Below are positions 32,979 to 41,452 of a DNA stretch of 45,411 bases, piece by piece. Under the pieces are notes generated by a model. That model saw only the letters and a program-made list of their open reading frames with translations, ran no database searches and was not told the DNA's origin. This DNA is from an uncultured Flavobacteriales bacterium. Its GTDB lineage: Bacteria > Bacteroidota > Bacteroidia > Flavobacteriales > UBA1820. Positions within the stretch are counted from its first letter, which is position 1. Every line of letters starts with the position of its first letter. Location: assembly GCA_959608625.1 (NCBI GenBank), contig CAUHQV010000019.1:1-45411 (forward strand), written 5' to 3'. Both the position numbers and the translations under genes were made by a program.

Positions 32979-33491
32979 ATGAACGACGTTCTGAAAGAAT
33001 ACCGGATCAATTTTACCGGGCTTACCCCCGGAGTTCACACGTTCGACTACCATGTGGGACAGGAACTGTTCGATCATTTCGGATACCAGGACAACTGGAC
33101 CGACGCCCGGATCGACGTAAAGGCCACCCTGACCAAACGGCCTTCGATGATGGAACTGTCCATCGAAAGCCAAGGGGATATCCTGGTCCCTTGCGACGTG
33201 ACGGGAGAAGAGTTCCGCCTGCCGGTAAAAGGCGCCCAGCACCTGCTGATCAAACAGGGCGACGTGCCCGGGGAGCAGGACGACGTGGTCACCATTTCTT
33301 GGGAAGCCTCTTGGGTGAATATCGCGCAGTACATTTATGAGACCATCGTACTAGGTATCCCTCAAAAGCGCTACCACCCCGACTATCTATCGGGAAAAAT
33401 GGAGCCCCCCGCGATGCAAAGCACGGAGGAGGAGCCGAAAAAAGAAGAAATCGACCCTCGTTGGGCCAAATTGAAAGATATTAAAAGTTAA
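32979..33491 (+). CDS. yceD: YceD/DUF177 family protein
   Basis: Protein of 170 aa of the YceD (DUF177) family, almost always next to rpmF and needed in some organisms for 23S rRNA maturation. Visible family features are the beta-rich core LSIESQGDILVPCDVTGEEFRLP, an acidic stretch GDVPGEQDDVV and NIAQYIYETIVLGIPQKRYHP. It ends with DPRWAKLKDIK, the conserved C-terminal motif. rpmF follows 21 bp later. One cysteine only; no signal peptide; cytoplasmic. Confidence 0.9.
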   Translation: MNDVLKEYRINFTGLTPGVHTFDYHVGQELFDHFGYQDNWTDARIDVKATLTKRPSMMELSIESQGDILVPCDVTGEEFRLPVKGAQHLLIKQGDVPGEQDDVVTISWEASWVNIAQYIYETIVLGIPQKRYHPDYLSGKMEPPAMQSTEEEPKKEEIDPRWAKLKDIKS

Positions 33492-33512
33492 ACGTATAAA
33501 CAGGTATAAAAA

Positions 33513-33710
33513 ATGGCACATCCTAAAAGACGCCAGGGTTCAACCCGCAGAGACAAGAGAAGGTCGCACGACAAAGCCGCTACTCAGCAAATATCGGTAT
33601 GCCCGGTAACGGGACAGGCCCATCTTTCCCACCGCGCTTACTGGCACGAGAACAAACTGTATTACCGCGGAAAAGTCGTTATCGACAAGAGCGTATCGGA
33701 AAAAGCCTAA
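33513..33710 (+). CDS. rpmF: 50S ribosomal protein L32
   Basis: Protein of 65 aa. N-terminal MAHPKRRQGSTRRDKRRSHD is the family signature; the middle reads CPVTGQAHLSHRAYWHENK. Only one Cys is present, so this is the zinc-independent (C-minus) form. It forms a two-gene operon with yceD and ends before a terminator at 33777. Confidence 0.96.
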   Translation: MAHPKRRQGSTRRDKRRSHDKAATQQISVCPVTGQAHLSHRAYWHENKLYYRGKVVIDKSVSEKA

Positions 33711-33776
33711 ACGGCCCATTTCGGCAAGAACGACCAACGGCCTGCCCCATGACAGCCGCGCAAACGATTTATCCCT

Positions 33777-33819
33777 ACACTCTACCGCTAAGGTCAAATC
33801 CCGCGGAGGGTGTTTTTTT
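33777..33819 (+). terminator. rpmF terminator
   Basis: Stem ACACTCTaCCGC (33777-33788) with GCGGAGGGTGT (33803-33813), one bulge, followed by seven T. The fabH gene begins 120 bp later with a weak -7 box (TTTCTTTG, 33886-33893). Confidence 0.8.
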
Positions 33820-33938
33820 CGTATATAGGGCAAAACCGATTGACAAATACGCAAAAAACAGCACCGGTATGCCGGGATTTTTCCTTTTCTTTGCCTCTAG
33901 AGAAAACATACCGGCTTATCCTTTCACAACCCAAACCC

Positions 33939-34928
33939 ATGGATAGAATAAAAGCAGCCATTTCGGCGGTAGGCGGCTACGTCCCGGAATACATCCTTAC
34001 CAATGAAGAAATCAGCCGGCGGGTCGACACATCCGACGATTGGATCACCACCCGCACCGGCATTAAAGAACGAAGGTCCCTCACGGATCCCACTTTGGGT
34101 ACATCTTACCTGTGCATCCGGGCCGCGGAAGACCTGCTCGAAAAAAGCGGGTGCGACCCAGCCTCGATAGACGGCATTTTGGTATGCACCATTACTCCGG
34201 ACTACCCGGTAGCCAATACCGCATCTTACGTAGCTTCGAGCATCGGAGCCACCAACGCCTTTGCAATGGATCTGGTAGCCGCCTGCTCGGGATTCATATC
34301 GGGGCTTTATACCGCCGCCGGATTTGTCGAATCGGGCCGGTGCAAAAAAGTGCTGGTCATCGGGGGCGATAAAATGTCGACCATCATAGACCCTAATGAC
34401 CGCTCCACCTGTATCCTCTTCGGGGACGGGGCTGCAGCCGCGCTGATAGAACCCTCCAAGAACGGATTCGGCATCGAACACACATACCTGCGCTGCGACG
34501 GAACAGGCCGGGATTATTTGAAAATAGACGTCGGCGGATCGCTCAACCCCCCGACCGAAGAAAACACGGCCGCCAAAGGCCAGTTCGTCCATCAGGACGG
34601 CCGTATCGTCTACCGGTACGCCGTGACCAACATGTGCGAGGCCAGCAAAGCCGTACTGGATGCCTGCGGGCTCAAAGCCGACGACATCGATTACCTATTG
34701 CCCCACCAGGCCAATCTGCGCATCATCGAATCGGTGACGGAGCACCTGAAAATGGACAAAGAGAAAGTACTGGTCAATATCGAACGCTACGGCAACACGA
34801 CCAACGGGACGCTGCCCCTATTATTATGGGATTTCGAAAAGAAATTCAAAAAAGGGGACCGACTGATGTTCACTACATTCGGAGGCGGATTTACCTGGGG
34901 ATCGATGTTCCTCACCTGGGATTACTGA
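33939..34928 (+). CDS. fabH: beta-ketoacyl-ACP synthase III
   Basis: Protein of 329 aa; condenses an acyl-CoA primer with malonyl-ACP to start fatty-acid chains. Catalytic triad is visible: C116 in DLVAACSGF, His in YLLPHQANLRII and Asn in YGNTTNGTLPL. WITTRTGIKERR and FGDGAAAALIE are further signatures. The frame is open upstream, but ATG 33939 (MDRIKAAISAVGGYVP) is the family start. yceD-rpmF-fabH is a common order; plsX, often between them, is missing here. A terminator follows 31 bp after the stop. Confidence 0.95.
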   Translation: MDRIKAAISAVGGYVPEYILTNEEISRRVDTSDDWITTRTGIKERRSLTDPTLGTSYLCIRAAEDLLEKSGCDPASIDGILVCTITPDYPVANTASYVASSIGATNAFAMDLVAACSGFISGLYTAAGFVESGRCKKVLVIGGDKMSTIIDPNDRSTCILFGDGAAAALIEPSKNGFGIEHTYLRCDGTGRDYLKIDVGGSLNPPTEENTAAKGQFVHQDGRIVYRYAVTNMCEASKAVLDACGLKADDIDYLLPHQANLRIIESVTEHLKMDKEKVLVNIERYGNTTNGTLPLLLWDFEKKFKKGDRLMFTTFGGGFTWGSMFLTWDY

Positions 34929-34958
34929 CCCGGGCAGCCTAACTGTCAATTATAAAAA

Positions 34959-34998
34959 ACCGCAGGGGTCAATCGGCAGCCCTGCGGTCTCTTTTTTT
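34959..34998 (+). terminator. fabH terminator overlapping the end of the DUF4294 gene
   Basis: ACCGCAGGG (34959-34967) and CCCTGCGGT (34980-34988) with a T run to 34998. The stem includes the last codons and the stop of the convergent DUF4294 gene, so the two are compactly packed. Confidence 0.85.
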
Positions 34999-35742
34999 CA
35001 GCTGGCGTTCCCGTTTTTTTTCCAATTTGTCCAATTCTTCGGTTTGCCGGCGGTCGCGTTCGATGTCCTGCTCGACCTTCCGGTAATAAAAAGGAGAGGA
35101 AAAATCATTGTAAGGAGGACGAGAGGCCAATTCCCCATTGGCAAAGCATTCCACGAGGATCGTCTCTATATTGTAATCTTCCGCATCGGTACGGGGATCG
35201 TATTCGTCCTTTAAGGAAAGGGAAAACATGCTGGCCGACGCATTCCACCAGAAAGCCTTAAACCCGCTTTTAAGTTCTTTTGCGATCTCATAGGTCGACA
35301 CGCCCGTTTGCCTGTAGATCAGTTTGATGAGGATTTTCCCTTCGGTACGGGTGAATTTTTTCAATATGCCTGAAAAATTGTCAAACAGCTCCTTTTGGCG
35401 CTGGTTGACAGCTTTTTTGAATTTTCTCTTGGATAGTTCGTCGCGCAGCTGATCCATTTCCTGGAGATACTGTGCCCCCAGTACCGCATACGGCCACACC
35501 TTTTTTATGCGGTATTTCATTCGCCAGTAATCCTCGTACGTCATCGGGGTGAATCGCCCCACGACGATCACCTCATCGAATACCCGGCCTCTTTTATATA
35601 AGGAATCTATTCCCTCGTCCCCATTTTTCTGCGCCCATGCAACCGAGGGGAAAAGAGCAAACAACGCGGCCACGACGGTCGACAAACCGGCGCCTAATTT
35701 TCCGGGCTTATTCCCTGGCGCAAAAAAAATCCCCCTGTTCAT
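34969..35742 (-). CDS. DUF4294 domain protein
   Basis: Protein of 257 aa with an N-terminal hydrophobic signal (LSTVVAALFALFPSVAWAQ), so probably periplasmic. The DUF4294 domain, known mainly in Bacteroidetes, covers residues about 55-215: VFDEVIVVGRFTP, WRMKYRIKKVWPYAVLGAQYL, FSGILKKFTRTEGKILIKLIYRQTG. The C-terminal tail is a charged helix or coiled coil (RRQTEELDKLEKKRERQLKK). Function unknown; its promoter diverges from dnaN and shares the intergenic region with it. Confidence 0.88.
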   Translation of the reverse strand: MNRGIFFAPGNKPGKLGAGLSTVVAALFALFPSVAWAQKNGDEGIDSLYKRGRVFDEVIVVGRFTPMTYEDYWRMKYRIKKVWPYAVLGAQYLQEMDQLRDELSKRKFKKAVNQRQKELFDNFSGILKKFTRTEGKILIKLIYRQTGVSTYEIAKELKSGFKAFWWNASASMFSLSLKDEYDPRTDAEDYNIETILVECFANGELASRPPYNDFSSPFYYRKVEQDIERDRRQTEELDKLEKKRERQLKKRDRRAAD

Positions 35743-35801
35743 AGATTGACTTTGTCCAATCGTTATACGGCGAAAGGTAATGATTTATTGCCCCGCAGGG
35801 A

Positions 35802-35831
35802 CAAAAATAACGCATTTTTTTTGCGCCCAAA
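35802..35831 (-). promoter_or_regulatory. promoter of the DUF4294 gene
   Basis: TTTG (minus strand 35831-35828), 18-bp spacer and TATTTTTG (35809-35802). Its -33 element lies inside the divergent dnaN promoter. Confidence 0.55.
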
Positions 35832-35850
35832 TATGTTTTGAGTATATTTG
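35820..35850 (+). promoter_or_regulatory. dnaN promoter
   Basis: TTTG (35820-35823), 19-bp spacer and TATATTTG (35843-35850), a full match to the Bacteroidetes consensus, 31 bp before ATG 35882. It overlaps the divergent promoter. Confidence 0.75.
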
Positions 35851-35881
35851 ATGTTTGAAAAAACAAACATCCGAAACAATT

Positions 35882-37012
35882 ATGGAATTCACCGTATCCA
35901 GTTCGGTGCTGATGCGCACGGTAAACACCCTGAGCGGAATAATCAGTTCCAACAGCGCCCTACCCATACTCGACAATTTTCTTTTTGAACAAAAAAACGG
36001 ACGGCTCACTGTACTGGCCTCCGACCTGGAGACCACGATGATCTCCACCATCGACGTGGACGGACAGTCTTCCGGAAAGATCGCCGTACCGGCCAAGATG
36101 CTGGCGGAGATACTCAAAACTTTCCCGGAGCAACCCATCACTTTCGTTTCCTCCGAAGAAGAGCATCTGCTTAAAATAAGCTACGGTTCGACCGACAACG
36201 AAGGAAAATGCGATATCCCGTATGAAGAAGCCGATGAATATCCGGCCCTCCCCGCCCTGGAGGATGTGACCCAAACGGTAGTCACTTCCGAAATCTTGGC
36301 TACGGCTATTCAAAAAACCATTTTCGCCACAGGCAATGACGATATGCGGCCCGTCATGTCGGGGGTACTGTTTAAATTCACCCCGGAAGGCCTCATCTTC
36401 GTCGCTACGGATGCCCATAAGCTCGTAAAATACGTCCGGGAGGATATTACCAGTCCCGTTCCCGTGGAATTCATCATGCCGAAAAAGCCGCTGAACATTA
36501 TGAAAGGGCTTATGTCCGGTATGGCGGCCGATGTGACCATCAAGTTCAACCAGACCAACGCGCGGTTCGAAGCAGAGGACATCGTGCTCATCTGCCGGCT
36601 TATCGACGGAAAATACCCCAATTACGAGGCGGTGATCCCCAAGGAAAACCCCAACCAGCTCCTTATCGACCGCCAGAGCTTCCAGAATTCCCTGCGCCGT
36701 ATTGCGTTGTTCTCCAACAAAACCACGCATCAAACCCGCCTCTCCCTCAGCCCCAGCGAAGTGATCATTTCCGCCGAGGACAACGAGGAAGGCAAACGGG
36801 CGGACGAAAAGATCCCCTGCTCCTATCGCGGAGACAAGATGGACATTGGTTTTAATTCCCGCTTCCTGCTCGAAATGCTGTCCAACCTGGAGAGCAAAGA
36901 CGTGACGATCGATATGTCGCTGCCCAACCGCGCCGGCATACTCCGTCCGGTGGAAAGCATCGAAGGCGAACAGATCACCATGCTGGTGATGCCCGTTATC
37001 CTGGGCAACTGA
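35882..37012 (+). CDS. dnaN: DNA polymerase III sliding clamp beta
   Basis: Protein of 376 aa; ring-shaped processivity clamp loaded at replication forks. Three clamp domains are recognisable: LMRTVNTLSGIISSNSALPILDNFLFE, DDMRPVMSGVLFKFTPEGLIFVATDAHKLV and FNSRFLLEMLSN, with the family C-terminus reading MLVMPVIL. ATG 35882 (MEFTVSSSVL) chosen over the frame's earlier ATG because it matches the usual start and lies 31 bp after a strong promoter. dnaA, often adjacent in other phyla, is not here. A terminator follows 32 bp later. Confidence 0.96.
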   Translation: MEFTVSSSVLMRTVNTLSGIISSNSALPILDNFLFEQKNGRLTVLASDLETTMISTIDVDGQSSGKIAVPAKMLAEILKTFPEQPITFVSSEEEHLLKISYGSTDNEGKCDIPYEEADEYPALPALEDVTQTVVTSEILATAIQKTIFATGNDDMRPVMSGVLFKFTPEGLIFVATDAHKLVKYVREDITSPVPVEFIMPKKPLNIMKGLMSGMAADVTIKFNQTNARFEAEDIVLICRLIDGKYPNYEAVIPKENPNQLLIDRQSFQNSLRRIALFSNKTTHQTRLSLSPSEVIISAEDNEEGKRADEKIPCSYRGDKMDIGFNSRFLLEMLSNLESKDVTIDMSLPNRAGILRPVESIEGEQITMLVMPVILGN

Positions 37013-37044
37013 CCTTTTGTATTCCTTTATTTACAATAGTATAA

Positions 37045-37081
37045 CTGAGGGCGCAAAAAATTGCGCCCTCAGCATTTTTTT
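37045..37081 (+). terminator. dnaN terminator
   Basis: CTGAGGGCGCAA / TTGCGCCCTCAG (37045-37056, 37061-37072) with a 4-nt A loop; T-run to 37081. Confidence 0.9.
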
Positions 37082-37176
37082 AACGTATTTCCATTAAACC
37101 ATTCCGCATTTTCCGCGTCTTACCTGAGAAACTCACATCTCACATAAGTAATACAACACAATCCCTTTTCCGCTCG

Positions 37177-39891
37177 ATGAAAACGTACAGACACCTATTT
37201 ACACTCCTGTTCCTTGTCTTATCCATCAGCCTTTCGGCCCAATTCGGCGGAGGCCGTCCCGGCGGGGGCGGCGGCAACTGGGGCGGGCGCCCCCAAGGTG
37301 GCCCGGGAGGCCGCCAAGAGCAACAAGCCAACCCGAACCGGCAATTATCCCTGGAGGATTCACAGGGGAGCAATGCCCCGAAAATAGGCGCCGTAACGGG
37401 GACTGTCGTGGACGAGAAAAACGTGCCCTTTGAATATGCCACGATAGCCGTCATCGACGCTAAGACCCAAAAAGTGATTACCGGAGGCATCACCAACCAG
37501 AAAGGCGTATTCAATATCAAACAAATTCCGGCGGGGGATTACCTGGTAAAAGTCTCTTTCATCGGATTTACCGAGTATTTGAGCCCTGCGTTCACGCTTT
37601 CTTCTTCCAGCCGCACCAAAAACATCGGCACGGTCCTGCTGAAAGAAAACATAAACCTGCTCAATGAAGTTGTCGTTACGGCCGATGTAACGACCATCGA
37701 AAACCGGATCGATAAAAAAGTGGTCAACGTCGGAAAAGACCTGATGACACCTGGCGCCAGCGTCCGCGACGTCTTCGAGAACCTCCCGATGGTGGATGTC
37801 GATTTTGACGGGAACGTATCGATGCGCGGTTCGGACAACGTACGCGTCTTGTTGGACAACCGCCCGACTAATATGTCGGTACAGGACCTGATAGAATCCC
37901 TCCCCGCGGACGCGATCGACAAGATCGAGCTGATCACCAATCCGTCGGCCAAACAAGACCCGGACGGTATGGCGGGCATCATCAATATCATCACCAAAAA
38001 AGGCCTCCTCTATGGGCTTAACTTCTCCACCCGCATAGGCGTGGATACCCGGAACCGTTGGAACGGCGGGGTGAACCTGGGGTATTACTACGGAAAAGTG
38101 ATGGTCTATGCCAACTACAATTTCCGTTACAGTTCCAACGACAACAGCGGGGAAACCTACCGGGGGAACTACAATACGTCCCCCCAAAACCCCAATCCCT
38201 ACCTGAATTACCAGCGCAATACCGGAAGCAATACGATGTCCGCCCATAGCCTTCGCGCCGGGATAGACTACCTGCCGAACAAGAAGACATCGCTTTCTTA
38301 CTCGGTCGGGTACAACCCCTCCACCCGGGACAACCACTCCGAATCGTATTCCTACTTCCTGCCGCTCAGCATCCCCATGTCGGATCTGACCAAAGAGATC
38401 GCCCAACAGATCGTGGCCGAGCACCAGGACGACCTGGACGATTATTTCAACCGCTACCGGAATTCGGTCGGAAAAAGCACTTCGAACACCTTGCGCAATA
38501 GCCTGACATTCCGCCGCGACTATTCCACCAGCGAAAACCTGGTGGTGGATGTCAATTACGAGGTGTCCGACAGCAAAAACCCGAGTTCCATCATAAACCG
38601 GGTAGGGAACTCTTCGATCGAAGGGAACACCCGTGACCACTCCACCAACGATACCCACAATAAAGGCTTTACCGCCAGTATCGACTATAGCAAGGAACTC
38701 CGTGGCAAATCGAAACTGGAAGTAGGTGCCCGCGCGGATATGCTCTGGCGCGACACCCCCTATTTCTATTTCAAAGATTTTATCGACAATCCTGACCGTG
38801 GCGTCGAGCCGGACATGGATCGGTCCAATCATTTCAAGTACGACCAGCAGATATACAGCATCTATGCTACCTACAGCCGGATCGTGAAGAACTTCACTTT
38901 CATGGCGGGTCTGCGCGGGGAGGAAACGATTTACCAGACCCGCGGACTGGGGCTGAAAGAAGAAAACGGCAATATCGTTTACGTAAAGGCTGACGACGTA
39001 GTGATCAACCGCGATTATTTCGAGGTATACCCTTCGGCGGCCGTGATGTACAAATTCGGGGAAAACAACGATATAGCTCTGAACTATTCCCGCCGCGTAT
39101 CGCGGCCCAACAGCAGTAATCTGAACCCCACGCCCCGGTTCACCGATCCGTTGTACGTGACCATTGGCAACCCGTACCTAGATCCCTCGTTCACCAATTC
39201 GGTCGAATTGCAATACAGCCGCCGGTTGAATAAAGGCTATTTCAACCTGTCCTACTTCTTCCGCAATTCCACCGATATGATGCAGCGCGTCACCCAGCGG
39301 GAAAACCCGGTAGATCCGGAAAAGACCGAACCCGGCACGCTCTACACCACCACGATCAATATCGGCTCGCAATACACCACCGGGCTGGACATGTACGCCT
39401 CCTACCGTTTATTCAAATGGTGGAATTCCACCCTGGGCATAAGTTATTACTACAACCAGAAAGATATTCCCGATCGCGACGATTACGTGCGCTCTTCCAA
39501 CGACTTCAGGGTTAGCTGGCGGAACAATTTCAATATTTCCCGCATCGGTACACGCCTACAGTTCAGTATGCGTTATTCGGCCCCCCGTTCCACGCTCCAA
39601 GGGTCTTCGTCCGCCATATTCACCGCCGACGCCGGGGTGTCGCAGGACTTCCTGAAAAAGAAACTGAACGTAAATATCCGGGTACGCGACCTTTTCAACT
39701 CGATGTCTTTCCGGGGCAATACCTACGGCCAGGACTTCGTCCTGTTCAACAACAATACGATGACTTCCCGGGTAGTGAACTTCGGCATCTCGTACAAGTT
39801 CGCCGAAATGAAATTCAAGGACAAGCGCCTGAAAGGAGCCCAGGACGGCGGGGATCTTCCCTCAGTCGACAGTTCCGAATCCGGCGACTAA
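37177..39891 (+). CDS. TonB-dependent receptor-like outer membrane beta-barrel protein
   Basis: Protein of 904 aa. Signal peptide (MKTYRHLFTLLFLVLSISLSA), then an unusual Gly/Pro/Gln-rich linker (GGGRPGGGGGNWGGRPQGG). A carboxypeptidase-regulatory-like domain follows (GAVTGTVVDEKNVPFEYATI, VKVSFIGFTEY). Next is a plug domain (NEVVVTADV, VFENLPMVDVDFDGNVSMRG, LLDNRPTN, DKIELITNPSAKQDPDGMAG). The rest is an outer-membrane barrel of the OMP_b-brl_3 type with many aromatic alternating strands, ending VNFGISYKFAEMKFK. No TonB box can be identified with confidence. No SusD-like partner is adjacent, so it is not a SusCD pair. Substrate unknown. Monocistronic, followed by the MITE-like element. Confidence 0.9.
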   Translation: MKTYRHLFTLLFLVLSISLSAQFGGGRPGGGGGNWGGRPQGGPGGRQEQQANPNRQLSLEDSQGSNAPKIGAVTGTVVDEKNVPFEYATIAVIDAKTQKVITGGITNQKGVFNIKQIPAGDYLVKVSFIGFTEYLSPAFTLSSSSRTKNIGTVLLKENINLLNEVVVTADVTTIENRIDKKVVNVGKDLMTPGASVRDVFENLPMVDVDFDGNVSMRGSDNVRVLLDNRPTNMSVQDLIESLPADAIDKIELITNPSAKQDPDGMAGIINIITKKGLLYGLNFSTRIGVDTRNRWNGGVNLGYYYGKVMVYANYNFRYSSNDNSGETYRGNYNTSPQNPNPYLNYQRNTGSNTMSAHSLRAGIDYLPNKKTSLSYSVGYNPSTRDNHSESYSYFLPLSIPMSDLTKEIAQQIVAEHQDDLDDYFNRYRNSVGKSTSNTLRNSLTFRRDYSTSENLVVDVNYEVSDSKNPSSIINRVGNSSIEGNTRDHSTNDTHNKGFTASIDYSKELRGKSKLEVGARADMLWRDTPYFYFKDFIDNPDRGVEPDMDRSNHFKYDQQIYSIYATYSRIVKNFTFMAGLRGEETIYQTRGLGLKEENGNIVYVKADDVVINRDYFEVYPSAAVMYKFGENNDIALNYSRRVSRPNSSNLNPTPRFTDPLYVTIGNPYLDPSFTNSVELQYSRRLNKGYFNLSYFFRNSTDMMQRVTQRENPVDPEKTEPGTLYTTTINIGSQYTTGLDMYASYRLFKWWNSTLGISYYYNQKDIPDRDDYVRSSNDFRVSWRNNFNISRIGTRLQFSMRYSAPRSTLQGSSSAIFTADAGVSQDFLKKKLNVNIRVRDLFNSMSFRGNTYGQDFVLFNNNTMTSRVVNFGISYKFAEMKFKDKRLKGAQDGGDLPSVDSSESGD

Positions 39892-39913
39892 TAATAGTAT
39901 TTGGTTCTTCGGA

Positions 39914-40191
39914 CTTCTTAAGGGAATTATATACTTTATTGAACAGAACCAAAATCCCATTTTTAAGAGACGCTATGCCTGAATTTTCGCGGAGCGTCTG
40001 TTCCCGTACGCAGCAGCTCTGCGAGGCCGGGATAGACGACCCGGCGCTTCAAGACCGAAGCAGAGCGTCGCGAGCACGAGGAACCGTTAGCGCCGCGCAC
40101 ATGGGCTGCAGCTCGTTTTCTTTGCCACTTTCTTTTGGAGCGGCAAAAGAAAGTGGAGTAGTTTAATAAAGTATATAATTCCCCTTCTTAA
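39914..40191. mobile_element. MITE-like element with 8-bp target duplication
   Basis: Terminal inverted repeats of 23 bp with one mismatch: left GGGAATTATATACTTTATT plus GAAC (39922-39944), right its complement (40161-40183, one base different). Outside them the same 8-bp word CTTCTTAA occurs as a direct repeat, 39914-39921 and 40184-40191. This is the footprint of a DDE-transposase insertion. The element proper (39922-40183) is 262 bp and has no gene, so it must be moved in trans. Its interior carries one unit of the dispersed hairpin repeat. Located between a plus-strand receptor and a minus-strand muramidase, both ending here. Confidence 0.82.
39970..40156. repeat. second copy of the dispersed hairpin repeat, inside the MITE-like element
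   Basis: Shares GGAGCGTCTGTT, GTTAGCGC-like and GTTTTCTTTG words with the copy at 12190-12294. It ends in a 13-bp inverted repeat with a 6-nt loop: CCACTTTCTTTTG (40125-40137) and complement (40144-40156). The first two base pairs differ from copy 1 (TA versus CC) but stay paired in each, so the stem is preserved. Confidence 0.75.
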
Positions 40192-40195
40192 AAGC

Positions 40196-40230
40196 AAAAG
40201 CGCCGGCGGGAAAACCCGCCGGCGCTTTTT
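40196..40230 (-). terminator. terminator of the NamZ operon
   Basis: AAAAGCGCCGGCGGG / CCCGCCGGCGCTTTT with a 4-nt A loop, between the element and the stop of the last NamZ gene. It may act in both directions. Confidence 0.88.
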
Positions 40231-40252
40231 CCAGAGAATATCTTCCCCCGTA

Positions 40253-41419
40253 TTATTCGTACATCAGGTATTTGGCCCGCGTCTTCATGAACGCATCGAT
40301 ACCCGGCTTCCAGGTCTCGCGGATCTGTTCGGCAGTCATCCCGGCCTGTATCTGCTTGCGGATCGTATCCCCGCCGCAGAGCGTATCGAAAAATTTCATG
40401 AAGAATTTATCTTTCTGCTCGTAGTTATCGTACGCCCAGATCACGTATTTCAGGTCGATACATCCGGGATCCGGCGTATCGCGCAGGTCCACTCCGTTGC
40501 ACAGTACCCCTTTGTTCTTGCTGGATTCGGGGGTGAAAGTGAACCCGGTCTCCGGCAGCAGCGGCGAACCGAACACTTCGAACGGCCACGGCGTGCCGCG
40601 TCCTTCCGAAAGGGGAGTCCCTTCGAAATAGCAAAGGCTCGGGTACAAAGCTACCGAATGTTCCGTCGCCAGGTTGGGCGAAGGAGGCACCGGCAGGTCG
40701 TAGTGCATCGAATGCTTGTAATTCTTGCACGGGATCACCGTCAGGTCGCATTTTACCCCGTCCTTCAGCCAGCCTTCCCCATTGGCCATCTTGGCGTATT
40801 CGCCGGAGGTCATCCCGTAAACGATAGGCACCGGGTGCATCCCTACGAACGACTTGAATGCCGGATCGAGGATATTCCCGTCCACGTAATAGCCGTTCGG
40901 GTTCGGGCGGTCGAATATGATCACTTTCTTGCCGTTCTCGGCTCCGGCTTCCATCACGTACGTCATGGTCGAGATATACGTATAGAACCGGCAGCCTACG
41001 TCCTGGATATCGTAAATAAGGACGTCCACCCCTTCGAGCATTTCGGGCGAAGGCTTGTAGTTTTTCCCGTAAAGCGATACCACATGAATGCCCGTTTTTT
41101 CATCCACTTCGTCGGATATTTTGGCCCCTGCCGCCGCCGTTCCGCGGAAACCATGCTCCGGCGCGTATATCTTCACGATATTCACGCCCTTGGACAGCAA
41201 ATAGTCTACCACGTGCTGGCCGTTGTCCATCACGGACGTATGGTTACCCACAAAGCCTACTTTTTTGCCTTTTAGCAGCTTGAGGTACATGGAAGACTGC
41301 TCGGCTCCCACTTCGATCGGCTTCTCTTTGGAAGCCGGCGTCTTCTGGGCCATCGCCGGCAGGAACGCCAGCATCAGGGCCGAAAGACAAAAAGTTCTGA
41401 AAATTGTCTTGATGTTCAT
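40253..41419 (-). CDS. NamZ-family exo-beta-N-acetylmuramidase (DUF1343), copy 3 of operon
   Basis: Protein of 388 aa with a signal peptide (MNIKTIFRTFCLSALMLAFL, cleavage after AMA). DUF1343 was shown for Bacillus and Tannerella enzymes to release terminal N-acetylmuramate from peptidoglycan fragments. Family motifs are present: KKVGFVGNHTSVM, IYAPEHGFRGTA with E88 and H89, VVSLYGKNYKPSPEML, LIYDIQDVGCRFYTY, IFDRPNPNGYYVDG, PVPPSPNLATEHS, CYFEGTPLSEGRGTPWPFE. Last gene in a three-gene minus-strand operon, 33 bp after copy 2, and closest in sequence to copy 1. Expected in the periplasm. Substrate is likely MurNAc-bearing muropeptide, inferred from the family. Confidence 0.9.
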   Translation of the reverse strand: MNIKTIFRTFCLSALMLAFLPAMAQKTPASKEKPIEVGAEQSSMYLKLLKGKKVGFVGNHTSVMDNGQHVVDYLLSKGVNIVKIYAPEHGFRGTAAAGAKISDEVDEKTGIHVVSLYGKNYKPSPEMLEGVDVLIYDIQDVGCRFYTYISTMTYVMEAGAENGKKVIIFDRPNPNGYYVDGNILDPAFKSFVGMHPVPIVYGMTSGEYAKMANGEGWLKDGVKCDLTVIPCKNYKHSMHYDLPVPPSPNLATEHSVALYPSLCYFEGTPLSEGRGTPWPFEVFGSPLLPETGFTFTPESSKNKGVLCNGVDLRDTPDPGCIDLKYVIWAYDNYEQKDKFFMKFFDTLCGGDTIRKQIQAGMTAEQIRETWKPGIDAFMKTRAKYLMYE

Positions 41420-41452
41420 AAAGATGTTTATTTAGTTGCTTCTTTTTTACTC

